The translations under genes were made by a program, and so were the position numbers. A stretch of DNA of 64,000 bases from Emydura subglobosa. Taxonomy: Eukaryota; Chordata; Testudines; Chelidae. A model generated the notes under the pieces. It made no database searches, was not told the origin of the DNA, and was given only the letters and a program-made list of their open reading frames with translations. Position 1 is the stretch's first letter. Every line of letters starts with the position of its first letter. The stretch is from positions 96,230,759 to 96,294,758 of the forward strand of contig ML679946.1 of NCBI GenBank assembly GCA_007922225.1. The letters are read 5' to 3'. Shown in pieces: positions 11,630-22,784 of the stretch.

Positions 11630-12012
11630 CCATTTCAATAAAAAATTAATCACAAAAAGAATTTTCCAATGGAACATTTTTCTGGGTGAAAATGCCATTT
11701 TGTCAAAATCAGAACTTTCTGCAGGAACATGTTTATTTCAACTAGTTACATTTTGATATTATCAGTGAAACATTTCAATTTTTCATTCAGACATTTATTT
11801 TATGTAGTAATTAATTATAATAATGCAATATAAAATAAGAAAAGTTTAAATTAGTACAAAATGTTTCAATTTTCTCAAAAAAATTCAATTGTTTTATCAC
11901 AATATTTTCAAATTTTCATTTTGTGGGAAATTTTGGTTTTGTTCCAATCTGGAACAAAAGCAAATTTTGAAATGTTGGAATTTCCCATAGAACGGCAATT
12001 TCAACAATCTCT
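11630..12012. repeat. AT-rich 'AAATTTTG' dispersed repeat
   Basis: The stretch is a run of AAATTTT/CAAAATG/GAAAATT words on both strands (AATTTTCATTTTGTGGGAAA at 11912-11931, CAAATTTTGAAATGTTGG later), ending near CAATCTCTAG. The same wording recurs at 24040-24140, 25170-25425 and 63000-63270, so it is a dispersed family and not random AT-rich DNA. The frame in it is compositional. Element class is unknown. Confidence 0.55.
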
Positions 12013-13475
12013 AGCAGCCATGTCTATGGTGGATTGCAGCAAGTGCATTTAATGGCATGTAGAGTAGACCAAGAGACAGTAAGGAGTTGATGCATCAATG
12101 GAAATTTAGATAGTCAAATGTCTTGCAATCAAATTCGTCCAGGATATGAGGATTCACACATCTACTCTTACCAAAAGAGTGACCACATTTTGGCCAGTAA
12201 TCTCACATTTAAGTGTTTGAAAGGTGACACATTCAACATTGCTACAGCCCCTGATACCATACTGGCAGCACGAAGCCATTACTGATTACGAGGGAAGAGT
12301 GAACTTACTGAATCATCATCACTGGTAAAATAAATTAATCTCTTCAATCAAAGTCCAGACCCACTGGAAAGCCAGTGAGATTTCAGCACTAGATCGTACC
12401 ATTACCACTGCTAAAATGAACTTATATAAACAATTATAAAGAAAAGAATTAAGTCAAGATGAAAAAGTTCAGGCAAAACAGTCTTTCAAATAGGTTAAAA
12501 TAGTGTAAAAATGTCCATTGGTAACTGGAGTTGGTCTTTATGTCCCCCTGGCTTTATCAAATCTCTGGACAGTATAATGGATTTTATTGTCTGAGATTGT
12601 CCTCTGAATGCTTAATACAGAGTACAACAGCCAGCCAGTCAGCATCCTTTGCCTGAGCAGCGTGGGTAAGATATATGGTTCTGTACCAATGTATTATATA
12701 TTATTGGAATGAGATCCAGACTATTCAAGCGTATAAATTGAAAACTCATTCTGAAGAATTGCATTGCTTCCCCAAACTGAGTAAATGGCAAAAACAGCCA
12801 AGCCATTCAGGAGACTTATCTCTGGAAATGAATGTAATAATGTAATTCATGCTGTGTAAGGCAGACTTTAGTCTTGATGGATGGTGTTCAGTTGGTATTA
12901 AACTCTGATTTGCAGAGTAGGATATTCCTTGAGGAAGCAAAATTGCCTGCCAAAGCTGGCAATACAAGTGCATGGCCATTAACAATGTGCCAAATCATTT
13001 GTTACTAAATCAGGTAGTCAGCAAACATGGTCACCAGCTGGTCTGAAAATATTGTGAAAACAGTTTATGAACCTCCTCTAAATTTAATGTGGGACTCTAT
13101 GTAACCTTTGGTTTATAACCACATCTTTTACTCAAGCTGTCTCTTAAAGACCAACAATCTCACACGAGTTAAGAAGAACTATTCTAGCTGCTCTTCTATT
13201 TCTATCAGGGAAAGAGAATCATCACATTCCTGCTACTGAGGGCATTCCTTTTAGGGCTAGCCAGAAAACAAGGCTTCTTTTTCATGAAAAAGTTTGAGGT
13301 TTTGAAATTTGTTCTAATTCCCTACTGAACTATTTGTGGGAAATGTTATATATGTAAGTTGCTGGTGTGCTGAGACCACTGCTCATCATGCTGACCAATA
13401 TTGGTTTTCTGTTTCCTTGTGTTCTCCTATCTTTCAGTATTTATCTGATGTCTCCAGTCTTATTCTTAGCTTGAT
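12013..13475. other. Unassigned DNA
   Basis: No gene or repeat family is recognised. The open frames (for example 12746-12985 on minus) carry no motif and no supporting context. Confidence 0.45.
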
Positions 13476-13568
13476 CTTTGGGAGCAGGAACAATTTTTTG
13501 TTCTGTGATCATACAGCACCTATCACTTCCAAGTGCTGCTGCAGTATAAATAATAATAATTGATTGTG
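13476..13568 (+). mobile_element. SINE/L2-type tail fragment
   Basis: The wording GATCTTTGGGAGCAGGAACA ... CAGCACCTATCACTTCC ... AATAATAATAAT is a diverged form of the 'ctctttggggcagggac / gcctagcacaatgggg / ataataat' tail seen in other SINEs here. Plus orientation. Confidence 0.6.
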
Positions 13569-13659
13569 ACTAAATTTTGTTGACAAAATAAGGATACTTA
13601 GGTTGGGGATGGGAAAAGAGAGCGTTCCCACAAAGGTGGTGGTGGTCTAAGGAAACAGT

Positions 13660-13795
13660 TCAGAGTCCGCATGGCTGAATGAATAAAGATGCCACACTGG
13701 GAGTTAGGAGAGATGAGTTCTAAAATTGGGGATAATATATGCCCCCCTTTGTAAAGTGGTTTGAGATCTAGGTATGAAGAGCCCCTCAAAGGAGG
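13660..13795 (+). mobile_element. MIR-type SINE fragment
   Basis: A decayed head (CATGGCTGAATGAATAAAG, GGGAGTTAGGAGAGATGAG) is joined to the core (AAATTGGGGATAATATATG, TTGTAAAGTGGTTTGAGATC). The central part is deleted. Plus strand. Confidence 0.6.
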
Positions 13796-14394
13796 CCGGG
13801 TACTTTGCAGTTGTCACTAACCATTTGTGTGTGTCTTACACAGACAATATCACAAGCATTTAACACTTCATCTAAAGGAAAAGCATCTTTGGGCATTAGA
13901 TGTGTTGTAGAGCAGTGGACACAGCAGACATTGCACCCGTCATGTCTCTTATGGCACTCCTGTGGCATCACACAAGCAGGACTGATGTTCCATTGAGCCA
14001 AGGGCAGGGATCCACATGCATAAGGCCAGACTGTTCCGTGCTTATCCATGAGAACACAGTGGAGGTGATTGCTCCTTTCATGTGTTGTGTGAAGTGTAAG
14101 AAGCCCCAAATGGAATCAGGAAGGTCAGGGAGGAAGTGAGGTCAGGGCACTGCTGAGAGGCCAGATGGAATATGCTGCAACATCTGCAGTAGTGTGTGTG
14201 ACCCAGGAACTTCTTGGTGCCCACTGGCAGAAGGCACATGGGTGCTTAGGGATACAGGGATCCCTGGATCTGGTCTCTAAATAATAGTTCATGTAAGGTC
14301 TCTACCACACTGGTCATCAGAAATGTTGCAAAACATATATGCGGATAATATGTAAGGATCTGTGTGTATATATATTGAAAACTATGCTCTTAAG
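13796..14394. other. Unassigned DNA
   Basis: Open frames occur on both strands between 13786 and 14139 with cysteine-rich translations but no domain I can name. Overlapping frames on opposite strands suggest composition and not coding. Nothing else is supported. Confidence 0.4.
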
Positions 14395-15053
14395 GTCTTT
14401 GAGTTGGGGTCAGTCACCAGAAGGTGATAAACAAGTTTATTTCAGGCCAGCTTATCTACCTGTCTGGCTGAATGTAAATTGAGCATGGTATACCTCACAG
14501 TAGATGCCTGTTTACAGACTGAACAAAATGCTAACCAAGTCAGCAAAATGATTGCTAAGTCTCCTTTGGAGATTCTCTACAGGAAAAACAAGTAATACCC
14601 TGTTTACAAGTGAAGACCATGGCTGGGTTGGAACTATATCTGGGGAGACAGAGAGACACCCAGGTATTCTTCACCTAGGGGACAAGCTGCCAGTGGCTTG
14701 TCTTATGAATGGAGGATCACAGCTGGTCTGGCTGTTTAACGCTGGGAGAGAAACTTTGGGTGAGCTAATCTTTATGAGACAAGGAAATGTCTTGTTAGTT
14801 AAGCTTAGCATGTTATGATTGTATTTTATATATAATCATTTGTTTCCATTAATTCTACTTGCTTCTTCTTGAATTTCTGTTCTTTGTTAAATAAACGTTT
14901 TACTTATTTTCACTATAAACTAATCTAAATGCTGTTTGTTAAGCAGAGCAGTGATCTTAAGGTGAAACTGGTAAATGGTGGGTACTATTTATTTGGGAAC
15001 AGTGAATCTGTGAATACTGTGAGTGCCCAGTGGAACAGGGGCTAGACACTGCA
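14395..15053 (+). mobile_element. LTR-like element A (retroviral type)
   Basis: The organisation is U3-R-U5-like: an AATAAA signal at 14890-14895, a T-rich CTTATTTTCACTATAAACTA stretch after it, and a downstream GCAGAGCAGTGATCTTAAGG / GTGAGTGCCCAGTGGAACAG part ending near GACACTGCA (15053). No internal coding region is attached. I read it as a solo LTR of a reptilian ERV family. The left end is approximate. Confidence 0.55.
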
Positions 15054-15084
15054 CATAAGGAGCTTTAATAGAAAAATGCTAATT

Positions 15085-15788
15085 TCAAAGCAAGTGGTCA
15101 TTGTGTGTGACCATCAAAGATGAAAGACTCAAAATGCATTTCTTACTCTCCATTCTCAAAGGAAGAGCCCACATGGGTAGTGACCCTTTCAGCTTGTTTT
15201 CTGTGACTATTTGGATTCTAACAAGACGAAATAACTGAGCAAGAAGACGGAGATCCCCAGAGTTGCTCTGGGTAGCCCTGAGAGACTTTTGGGAAACTGA
15301 CAGATTACGACATTTCTGGTACCATTTGGAAATATAGACTGTGACTCGCCTGTACATATATTTTACTTGCTTTTAACTCTCAATAACTCTCATTTCCTTC
15401 TCTTCACTAATAAACCTTTACTTAATTTACTATAGAATTGACTACCAGAATGGTCTTTGATGTAAGCTCTAGGATACCAATTGATCTGGGGCAAGTGACT
15501 GGTCTCTTGGGACTGGGACCAACATAAATGTGATGTGATTTTTGGTGTAAATGACCTTTTATCATGAAGTCCAGTTTGTCTGGGTGGCAGGATAAACTGA
15601 ACAGTCTAAGGGGACTGTCTGTGACTCCATGGTCAGACTAGTATAGTAATCCAGGAGTTCACATTTGGTACTGGCTTGGTGAAATCTAATCAGAGAACAC
15701 ACCACCAGTTTAGGGTGTCTGTCCTGCTTTCTGACAGTCGGCCTGAGTTAAGTCCTCACAGCTGTGAGTCACACCAGACAGCATGACA
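15085..15788 (+). mobile_element. LTR-like element B, adjacent to element A
   Basis: The same kind of architecture is visible: an AATAAA signal at 15409-15414 after a CT-rich stretch, then CTATAGAATTGACTACCAGA, GGGCAAGTGACTGGTCTCTT, and an end near CACACCAGACAGCATGACA (15788). It lies about 30 bases from element A, in the same orientation. The two differ in sequence by eye, so they look like two families and not a pair of LTRs from one provirus. Confidence 0.55.
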
Positions 15789-17589
15789 CTCTGCGTGTGT
15801 GCTGAGGAGCTGTAAGTGCTTCCTGAGGGAGAATTCCTCCCGGAGCTCCCCTGGGCTATGCCTTTAAAGGTACAACTAAGAGTCTATACTTACTGGTTCA
15901 TAACATTTTCTGGTGCCTAAGGACCCACCACATGTAAAGACCCTGAATGAGAAAAGAGAATAGAAGCAGGGAATGAATATACAAATCTAGAGCTGGGTAC
16001 ACACAGACAGATACACAAGGAAACAATGGCACAGTGCTAATGGGCAGTGATCTTAGCACACCAGTGGTCTAACCATTGTCAAATAGTCTGTTGGATTTCC
16101 ATAAATTATAATATATTGCAGGACTCTTTAACAATTTTGAAATTTAGTATTTACTGTCTTCGTCTTGGCATTTCACTTGTGCCGTCAGAAGGGTGTGTCT
16201 TTTTCCAGGAATTTAGTGACATTTACACTGCAGGTAGGTAGAATTAGCTGTCTGTGGTCTTCTCTCTCTTGTTTACCTTATCTTTACCTCATCTTGCTTC
16301 TTATATTGTGCTCATCACCATAGAAACTGTTGCTCCTGTCTACACACACGAGGCAGAGAAATCTGCCTGTTATAATGACATTGCCTGGCCCATGGAGAAG
16401 GTAGGCACTTTGATGGGTCTTGATACCCTGTATGTAGTGCAACAGTGTTTCATGTCCTCACATATTGGTTTGTAGTACAAACACAGAGCGTTTGCTATGT
16501 CCCCAGAGAGGGAATCTCCCTTGGGCTCCAGCTGCCAGCTTTCCAAGAAAACCTGTCAATTCCTGAGCTCTACTTAACTTGCTGTGATGTGACAGCTCAT
16601 TACAGTCACAGCACTGCACAACCTTGCAGATGCCTCTTTGTAAGGAAAATTGATTATCTACAATAAGGTTGCATCCTCAGGCTGACCTTAGTTAGTTCTT
16701 TTGTGTTTGCCTGCAAAGCAACAGACATTATACCTGGAACAAAGCAAGGTTAACTCCCCTACAAAACCGAACCTAAGGGAGAATGTAACCCAGCAGTCCA
16801 AATAACTCGTCTCTCGTCTAGACTCTGCCACCTGAATGACATGCAGAAAATAATTCTTCCTATCTCCATCAAATGGAGCATAAATAACTTTAATAGGCTG
16901 TAGTTTTAATTTGGTTTTCCTTTCTCTCCTAGAGTTTCCAAATAGAAGCTGTATTGACAAATGTACATAGACTGCAGGTTCTTCAAAGCAGGGATTCTGT
17001 CTTGCTTTAAAGGTTGAATTCTTGTTTTTCTCATGTGAGTAAAGCAATGGGACTTCTTGCATGAGCAAAGTGAGCCGCATTTGAACCTGTTTGCAAGGCT
17101 TAGATATAAATGTCCCATGCTGCATGCATGATTTCTGATTACTAAGGTTGAAATTGTGCTTAGTTATAATATTTAAACTCTTAGTTAGTGTATCTTAACT
17201 AATAGTCATCTTGTGAGCTCTGTCATGTTGCTGTTGCCCTGAGTCTGTGTAACGTAAAATGCACACAATCCTGATGATCAAAGCAACGGCACATATGGCT
17301 GGGAGTGGTAGGGATGACTTGTGCTAATATAACACAAGACTTGCATGGTTAAAATTGTAAAAAGTCAAGAAATGTTGACATTAAAGGTCGAGATTTATTA
17401 TTAACTTGGCCACGTTTCAGTAATCTAGTGCACTTGCGGTCTTCCCTTTCCATTTTCCCCATCTTTATTATGTCCAATATTGTCATAATTCCATGACCAC
17501 CCCAGTCTGAGTGGTCATTATTGTGCTGTTCACTCCAGCAATCAGCATTTTACAGTGAAAGGAGAGCTAAAATTCTGACCTCGCTGCTC
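15789..17589. other. Unassigned DNA
   Basis: No repeat family or coding motif is recognised. The 145-codon frame on minus at 16688-17125 has no recognisable domain, and another frame overlaps it on the same strand. I do not call it a gene. Confidence 0.4.
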
Positions 17590-18205
17590 TGCAGTGCTGT
17601 ACGGAGGGTCTCCGGAGCCCAGGGGCCAAACCTACATTTGCTTCTCTCCCCCCTCCCCCCAGGCCTCCCTCACACAGAGCAGAAGGGGTCCCGGGGAGGG
17701 GGGGTCTGAACCTGTGGGGAGGGGTGCAAATACAGGCTTGGCTTTGCCACTCCACGCGTGGTGCCCATATCTCCTGCTGCAACCCTGCAGCCTGGCACCA
17801 GCTCAGATGGGGCAGCCTTACTCCCCGGCCTGGGGAGGGGAGCTGGGCTGGCCCTTCATGACACATGGGAGGGGAGGTGCTGCGGGGAGCCCCTCGTCTG
17901 TTGTGAAGGGCCCCCAGCCTGGGGGGGGGGGCATTCCAGGCCAGCCTTTCACAATGTGCAGGAGGCAGGGGACACAGGAGGCTCTGCACTCCTCAGAGCC
18001 TCCTGCGTCTCCCGCCCATCATGAAGGGCCGGCCAGACATGTCCCCGCACACCCCCTCAGAGCCTCCTGCGTCCCCTGCCTCCTGCACGTTGTAAAGGGC
18101 CAGCCTGGCATCCCCCTGCAGGCTGGGACCCGGGTGCCTGGCCTCTCCCTGCCCCCTCTCCTCCTCGGTATGCCACTGCTGCTCTGCACACTTGGGATCT
18201 TCCAT
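17590..18205. repeat. GC-rich block with direct and inverted repeats
   Basis: The base composition changes abruptly from AT-rich flanks to a G/C-rich island with homopolymer runs (nine or more Gs near 17920). Open frames occur on both strands, as expected from low stop density in GC-rich DNA. CCCTTCATGA / TCATGAAGGG and AGCCTCCTGCGTC words occur in alternating orientation. CpG is not conspicuously high, so I do not call a promoter island. It may be the interior of a non-autonomous DNA transposon or a small unstable repeat. Confidence 0.5.
17945..18099. repeat. Inverted repeat, 42-base arms
   Basis: The left arm 17945-17986 and right arm 18058-18099 are reverse complements at about 38 of 42 positions, with a 71-base spacer. 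Inside, 17971-17986 also pairs with 17994-18009 (15 of 16) around a 7-base loop. The sequence could therefore form either of two hairpins. Confidence 0.85.
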
Positions 18206-18777
18206 TAACCTTGTTTCCAAAAATCCAAAGTAGCAGTGCCACTAGCCATGGAAAAATCCCCTCCCTTCTGCACTTGCACCTGCACCAGTCAGTGGGAGTT
18301 TATCACATGTTCTATGCAGATAATGTATAGTTTATTTGTATAATAAACTTTACACAATAATCGAACAGAATAGATAAAAGATGGAGGGGAAAAAGATACT
18401 TGTTTAGCAGAATGAATTACACATGTTTTAGTACAAACACCACAAGAATTACAAGGAACTCTTTGTACCAGACGGTGTGTTTCCTCTCTCACCTTGTCGG
18501 TTGTGTAACTTTGAAATTATTTTTATTTCTGCTTTTATAATCCGAATTTATCAAGCCCATTTGTATTATTTCTCCGTGTTGGTTGCTGTGTCATCTATTC
18601 CTAATTTACTATCTCCTGCAAATTTTATCAACCTGCTGTATGAACATGATCTCTTTCAAGATCCTACATGATCTCCACATTCTCCTCGAAATCTTTAATA
18701 GCCATCACTGATCCTTAATAGTTTTTTTAAAACAGAAAAGCAGGTACTATTCAGTAGCAAAGAAAAGGATGATTTCA
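18206..18777. other. Mostly unassigned; possible old antisense CR1/L3 scrap at 18590-18720
   Basis: CCTGCAAATTTTATCAACCT at about 18615-18634 and the following bases resemble the reverse complement of a LINE RT catalytic segment, but the match is weak. Nothing else is recognised. Confidence 0.3.
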
Positions 18778-18943
18778 TTCCTGTAAGCTCTTTGGGGGCA
18801 AGGACCTCTTTTTAAGCATTTGTATAGTGCCTAACACAATGGGGCCTGTGGAAGAACTCAAACTCAGGGGTCCTTACTTACAAGTTCTCTTGCTCAGCAG
18901 ATAGTCCTGAATTAGCCAAACAACAGATTTAGCAAAGTCAAAG

Positions 18944-18949
18944 TTTATT
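18944..18949 (-). terminator. Polyadenylation signal AATAAA in the solo LTR
   Basis: AATAAA on the minus strand (TTTATT on plus), downstream of the LTR TATA box. It would mark the R/U5 part of the LTR. Confidence 0.6.
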
Positions 18950-19014
18950 CTTTACGTAAAGAAGGTAGTCCCTTCAAACATAAGGAACCACCCTTATTTC
19001 CAAAAAACTGACCG

Positions 19015-19022
19015 TATTTATA
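19015..19022 (-). promoter_or_regulatory. Putative TATA box of the solo LTR
   Basis: TATAAATA on the minus strand, preceded by ACCACCC. It sits about 66 bases upstream of the LTR polyadenylation signal, the spacing expected for U3/R in a compact LTR. Confidence 0.6.
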
Positions 19023-19330
19023 GGGTGGTATAAACAAGTTTTTACACGTCACAGTTTCCATGGTCATACATACTAAAAAATATTATCGAGGAATTTTCTA
19101 ACTGAATACTTGCAACTTTCCTTATCTAAGTTACAAGGTCTTTCTCTGCATTCCATCCCTGCTGGCGTCTAGGTTCCATAACTATCTTGTTAACCCTTAA
19201 CATTCTAAGATTAGGCTTTTTACAGCCATTTCTAAAATCAGTTCTCAGCAAAAACAGAGACCCCATCTTGTTTTCCCTTCACAGGCCCTGATTGGTGCCC
19301 CTGTCCATTACTGCCATACAAATGAATTGT

Positions 19331-20334
19331 AGTTTTATTAAGAATCCACAGGTTAATTACTAGTTTTATAATTAGAATTTGTTCCCGTCATAGTTTGAAA
19401 TATACATCTGATTTCTGTGCAGTTATCTGGGGCGTGTTAATCATGCAAGGTTACTACAATAAAGTAATATATGTCCAGGCAATGGAGACTTTACTGTCTA
19501 AAATATCAGCTAACAACGTGGAGCAGTCACAATTGGAGTAAAATTGTTTACTGTGCAATCTAACTGGGCAATAAAACAGGGTAGTGTTAGATTGAAAAAC
19601 AGACGTTCTCTGATCTCAGCTATGTCTAGGTAAACTATGAAATTCAGACTTCGATCGAAAAAGGAAGAGATAAAAGATTTTGTTATGATTAGTCTATCTA
19701 GAAATTTATTTTCATAGGAGTGGTTGTTCATATCAGCTGATTATGGCTGTGATTACAAAAGCTATCACCGTTTTTTATCAATGGTGGCTTATTATTGCTG
19801 AGCACCGTTGAACATCTTGCTTGCTTGCTGCTTTTATGCAAATCAGTACTCTGGAGACACAGATTTGCATACAGCATATGAATAGCACTACATGAATTGC
19901 CATGTATTTCATAAGCAATGTTAACTAAACACCCTGGGCTGGTTCTTCACTGCTATGTATCTTGCGTGATCACGTACACTTATGCCAGTGGTGGAAAAAA
20001 ATGCTACCCCCTATATAAGGTAGTAGAGAATTCTGACTTGGTAGCATTTTCTGCCCATTTTGCCCAGGTGTAAATGACCACACATGGTATGGGGAAGTAC
20101 TGTGAAAAATTGGGCCTGCCAGAAATACAATCAATGGCATCGGCAACATTTTGATTAGATGATGCTCTGGAGAGTTTGTCCCTTGCACACCTGTTCCTGT
20201 TGCCTTTGCTAAACTCAGTTCTAGTTTTCCTCTTCTTTATAAAGTGAGGCTAATTCTGCTCTGGCTTGTGCATGCAGGGTTTCCACGAAAGTCAACAGAA
20301 GTTTTCCTGGGAGCTTCAGAAGACAGAATTTGGT
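19331..20334. other. Unassigned DNA
   Basis: AT-rich, with no confident family or gene. Frames at 19510-19731 and 19970-20188 on minus lack motifs. Confidence 0.4.
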
Positions 20335-20500
20335 TATTATTTATTTAATATGTATATTGTGGTAGTGTCCGAGAGATTTGGATCAAGATTTCTGGGCTCA
20401 TTATATTTGTGCAGTATGTAGGTACTGTACAAAGAGAGTAACATGCAGTCTCTTCTCCAAAGAACTTAAAATCTAAAGAGACGAGATGGATGAAGGGTGG
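20335..20500 (-). mobile_element. SINE/L2-type tail, antisense
   Basis: ATTATTTATTTAATATG, then GCAGTATGTAGGTACTGTAC, CAGTCTCTTCTCCAAAGAAC and TTAAAATCTAAAGAGACGAG. This is the reverse complement of the 'ttagattgtaagctcttt...tgcctagcac...ataataat' tail found in sense elsewhere. Diverged. Confidence 0.7.
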
Positions 20501-20504
20501 GAGG

Positions 20505-20960
20505 CTGTGTTGGGGTGTCTACCCTGCACTGGCTCTGAAAGGGCTAAGGGGATCTGGAGCACTCATCTGGGGCCACCTAACTGTACCTTACAGGTGGGGT
20601 AGGCCCAGTTACAACTGAGTCCCAGCGGCGGGGGGGAAGAGCTGCATGGTGCCTGTAAAGAGAAGAAGCTCAAAGAAGGGGGGCTGCAGGGAGAGAGAAA
20701 TAGAACTCTTTTGGAACTAGAGAGTGGCGTGACCTGCAGGGCTGTAGAGGAAGTCTGAAGTGACCTGGCTGGAGGGCTGAGATAGGAGAAGAAGCAGACC
20801 ACCATCAGACCAGAGCAACTGTTGGCAAGGAGTGCGAGATGAGGTGAGCCTGCGACACCAGGTCCAGCCATGAGGGGGCACACCGACCAGCGAGTCACGC
20901 ATCTGTAGGGGCATAAAAGGCAGAGAGGGGAAGTGACTCTCCTTACTTCAGTCCAGTGCC
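20505..20960 (+). mobile_element. LTR-like or LTR-retrotransposon fragment
   Basis: It begins near GTTGGGGTGTCTACCCTGCA and continues CTGGCTCTGAAAGGGCTAAG, with purine-rich GAGAAGAAG stretches later and a CCATGAGGGGGCACACCGAC part at 20868-20887. This wording is typical of reptilian LTR elements (Gypsy or ERV), but no polyadenylation signal or terminus can be fixed. Frames on minus here are by-products of composition. Confidence 0.45.
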
Positions 20961-21634
20961 CTACCCGGGAGATCATGCTGCTTCTCTTGTCTAATCCACT
21001 CCAGTAATTTCCCTCCCCGCCCCTTACCCTGTAGAAATTTCAGCCTTATTTCATTCTTGTCAGGTTTCAAAGTTAAAATCATGACCTGGTGCTCTGTGAT
21101 GCTTGGATCCCAGGTTTTGGTTTGAACCCATCTGGAATAATTATGCATACAGCTCCTTTTATTTCTTAAATTTAAAGAAAGAAGCTAAGTTGGTGGGTGG
21201 CAGGTTGTCATGTAAGAGACCTGGCTTTGATTAGTAGGCCTGGAACTTTACTCCCCAGGCATAGCACTCACCCCTCGGAAAGACTCCATACCTCATCACT
21301 CTGTAGCTGAGCTGTAAGAAAACTTGATTAGAAATGCACAAACCTCCCAAGATTCTGAGATTCAAACTTGGTTCAGATGAGCATCTGGCAGCTCTTCTGC
21401 ATATTCAGACTCTCTGAAGCAAGTCAGAGTGCGAAGTTGGGCTGGAAATCTCATGAAGGAAGCTGCTGGGGAAAAAAATCTACAGCATTTTTTGCTTCCA
21501 ACTGGGTCCAGAAATACCTCATCTGTGGTATTTCAGGCACTTCCTTTTCTGGTCCAGGCTAAAATAAGAAAGTTCACATGCAAAAAGAAAAAAATGTGTG
21601 TGTGGAGGTGGAGGTTGAAGGGGCAGAAGCTACG
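20961..21634. other. Unassigned DNA
   Basis: No gene or repeat is recognised with confidence. The overlapping frames at 21368-21656 have no recognisable domain. Confidence 0.4.
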
Positions 21635-21705
21635 GGCCTGCTATAGGCGAGGGTGATTCTGTGGCCTGCAATGTGAAGGAGGTCAGACTAGATAATTAGG
21701 ATGGT
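21635..21705 (+). mobile_element. CR1 3'-terminal fragment
   Basis: GATTCTGTGGCCTGCAATGT, then GGAGGTCAGACTAGATAATT and ATGGTTTCTT are the last bases of a CR1 3' UTR. Only the tip is preserved. Confidence 0.75.
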
Positions 21706-21734
21706 TTCTTAAAGTCTGAGCTTAAGACTAAATG

Positions 21735-21890
21735 GGAGAAAGGAAGTGGTGTTATGCCTATCTTACGGGCAGGTAGAACTGAGACACCAAGATTGACTTG
21801 CCCAAAGTCACACTTAGGAGTTGAACCCAGATCTCCTGGGTGCCAGCCCAATGTATTCACCACAAGACTTTCCCTCCTCTATGATATATG
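21735..21890 (-). mobile_element. MIR-type SINE, antisense
   Basis: CTTGCCCAAAGTCACACTTA, then GTTGAACCCAGATCTCCTGG and TTCACCACAAGAC are the reverse complement of the MIR core and tRNA-like head (box-B region GGAGATCTGGGTTCAAC on minus). The flanking TATCTTACGGGCAGGTAGAA belongs to the same core. Confidence 0.85.
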
Positions 21891-21975
21891 TATGTGCAGT
21901 GCCTAGCATAGTGGGGATCTGATCTCATTTGTCCTCCCTAGGTGTAGTACAAGTGTTAAATACTATTGAAGTGAA
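21891..21975 (+). mobile_element. SINE/L2-type tail fragment
   Basis: GTGCAGTGCCTAGCATAGTG is followed by GGATCTGATCTC and CCTAGGTGTAGTACAAGTG, the sense tail of the same family. It abuts an antisense MIR, so the two come from separate insertions or a rearrangement. Confidence 0.7.
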
Positions 21976-22784
21976 GGGGAGTTTTGATTGAGTAAGAACT
22001 GAAAAATTTAGCCCTATGTCACCAGGGTCTCATACGTGGTCTTACCCTACTGAAGAGAAGTGAATCTAAGTCTCTGCAGTGTCTTCCCCCCCTCCTCCCC
22101 CCGTCCGCCCCACAAAAAAGGGGAGCTTTCAATTGCAGTAATTTGTTCTCCCACAGTCTGCCCAACTCTAAGATATCGATATTGGTAGCTTCTGGGCTAG
22201 TTCCTTAATCATGAGTAATTGAGGGAGTACAGTGTGTTTCACAAGTTTTTCCAAGGGAGCCTGGAGGATGATGTTCACTTGAGTTCAAATATGAGTCACC
22301 AAAATAACATGATGGCAAAACAATTTCAGCGCAAGTCTAAAGGGGTGATATTAAAATGTCATGACAATGGCAGAGTGATGTCATTGCAGATCTAGGGACA
22401 GGGCTGCCCTATGGTGAGAGGATGGGAAAATCTGTCACTGGGAGCTGCAAGACAGTGTAAAAAAGAAAAAAACTCAGGCCACTTAAATACTAAGTGCCGT
22501 ATTTTTAGCTAGGCCCAAAGAGCTGAGGAAGGAGGTGCACAAGAGTCCTTTGTGCCTTCTAATCCTAAACCTGGTTCTGTATCAGTCCAATCCCTACATG
22601 GATCAGAGCAGCCATGCAGTTCCAAGGGATTATGGTGTGCAGTGCAGTGAGAACCATATGATTTTAGCAGGTTGCAGGTTTCTAGCAACATTGTCTATTT
22701 TATGATAACTATATTTCATTTTAACTGCCTGTGCAATGCCCTGGTTTCCTGAGCTTGGCAAAGGGCAATTGGATAAGAATATAA
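21976..22784. other. Unassigned DNA
   Basis: Nothing is recognised beyond a C-rich run at 22085-22112. Confidence 0.4.

Larger units (their letters stand above)
18847..19283 (-). mobile_element. Solo LTR of an endogenous retrovirus with 4-bp target duplication
   Basis: The 437-base block begins TGTGGAAG and ends CTTCACA, so it has TG...CA termini within short inverted ends. It is flanked by GGCC at 18843-18846 and 19284-19287. On the minus strand it shows U3, a TATA box, an AATAAA about 66 bases further on, and a U5 ending in CA. No tRNA primer site or gag/pol is attached, so the internal region was probably lost by recombination between LTRs. A 4-bp duplication is typical of gammaretrovirus-like (class I) integrases, though not exclusive to them. 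Confidence 0.88.
18778..19330 (+). mobile_element. SINE/L2-type tail split by an LTR
   Basis: The tail begins CTGTAAGCTCTTTGGGGGCA at about 18781 and runs to GCCTAACACAATGGGGCC at 18846. It resumes at 19284 with GGCCCTGATTGGTGCCCCTG and ACTGCCATACAAATG. Removing 18847-19287 restores the order expected for this tail family. The 5' part of the SINE is missing or unrecognisable. Confidence 0.8.

Noticed and set aside
16688..17125. A 145-codon frame on minus as a host exon
   Set aside because: No domain or homology recognised, and an overlapping frame exists on the same strand. In 64 kb an open frame of this size is expected by chance.
17594..18208. A 204-codon open frame on plus (with 140-codon frame on minus) as a host gene
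   Set aside because: GC-rich composition keeps stops rare on both strands, the translation is proline/glycine-rich without domains, and the DNA contains hairpins. No splice or promoter context.
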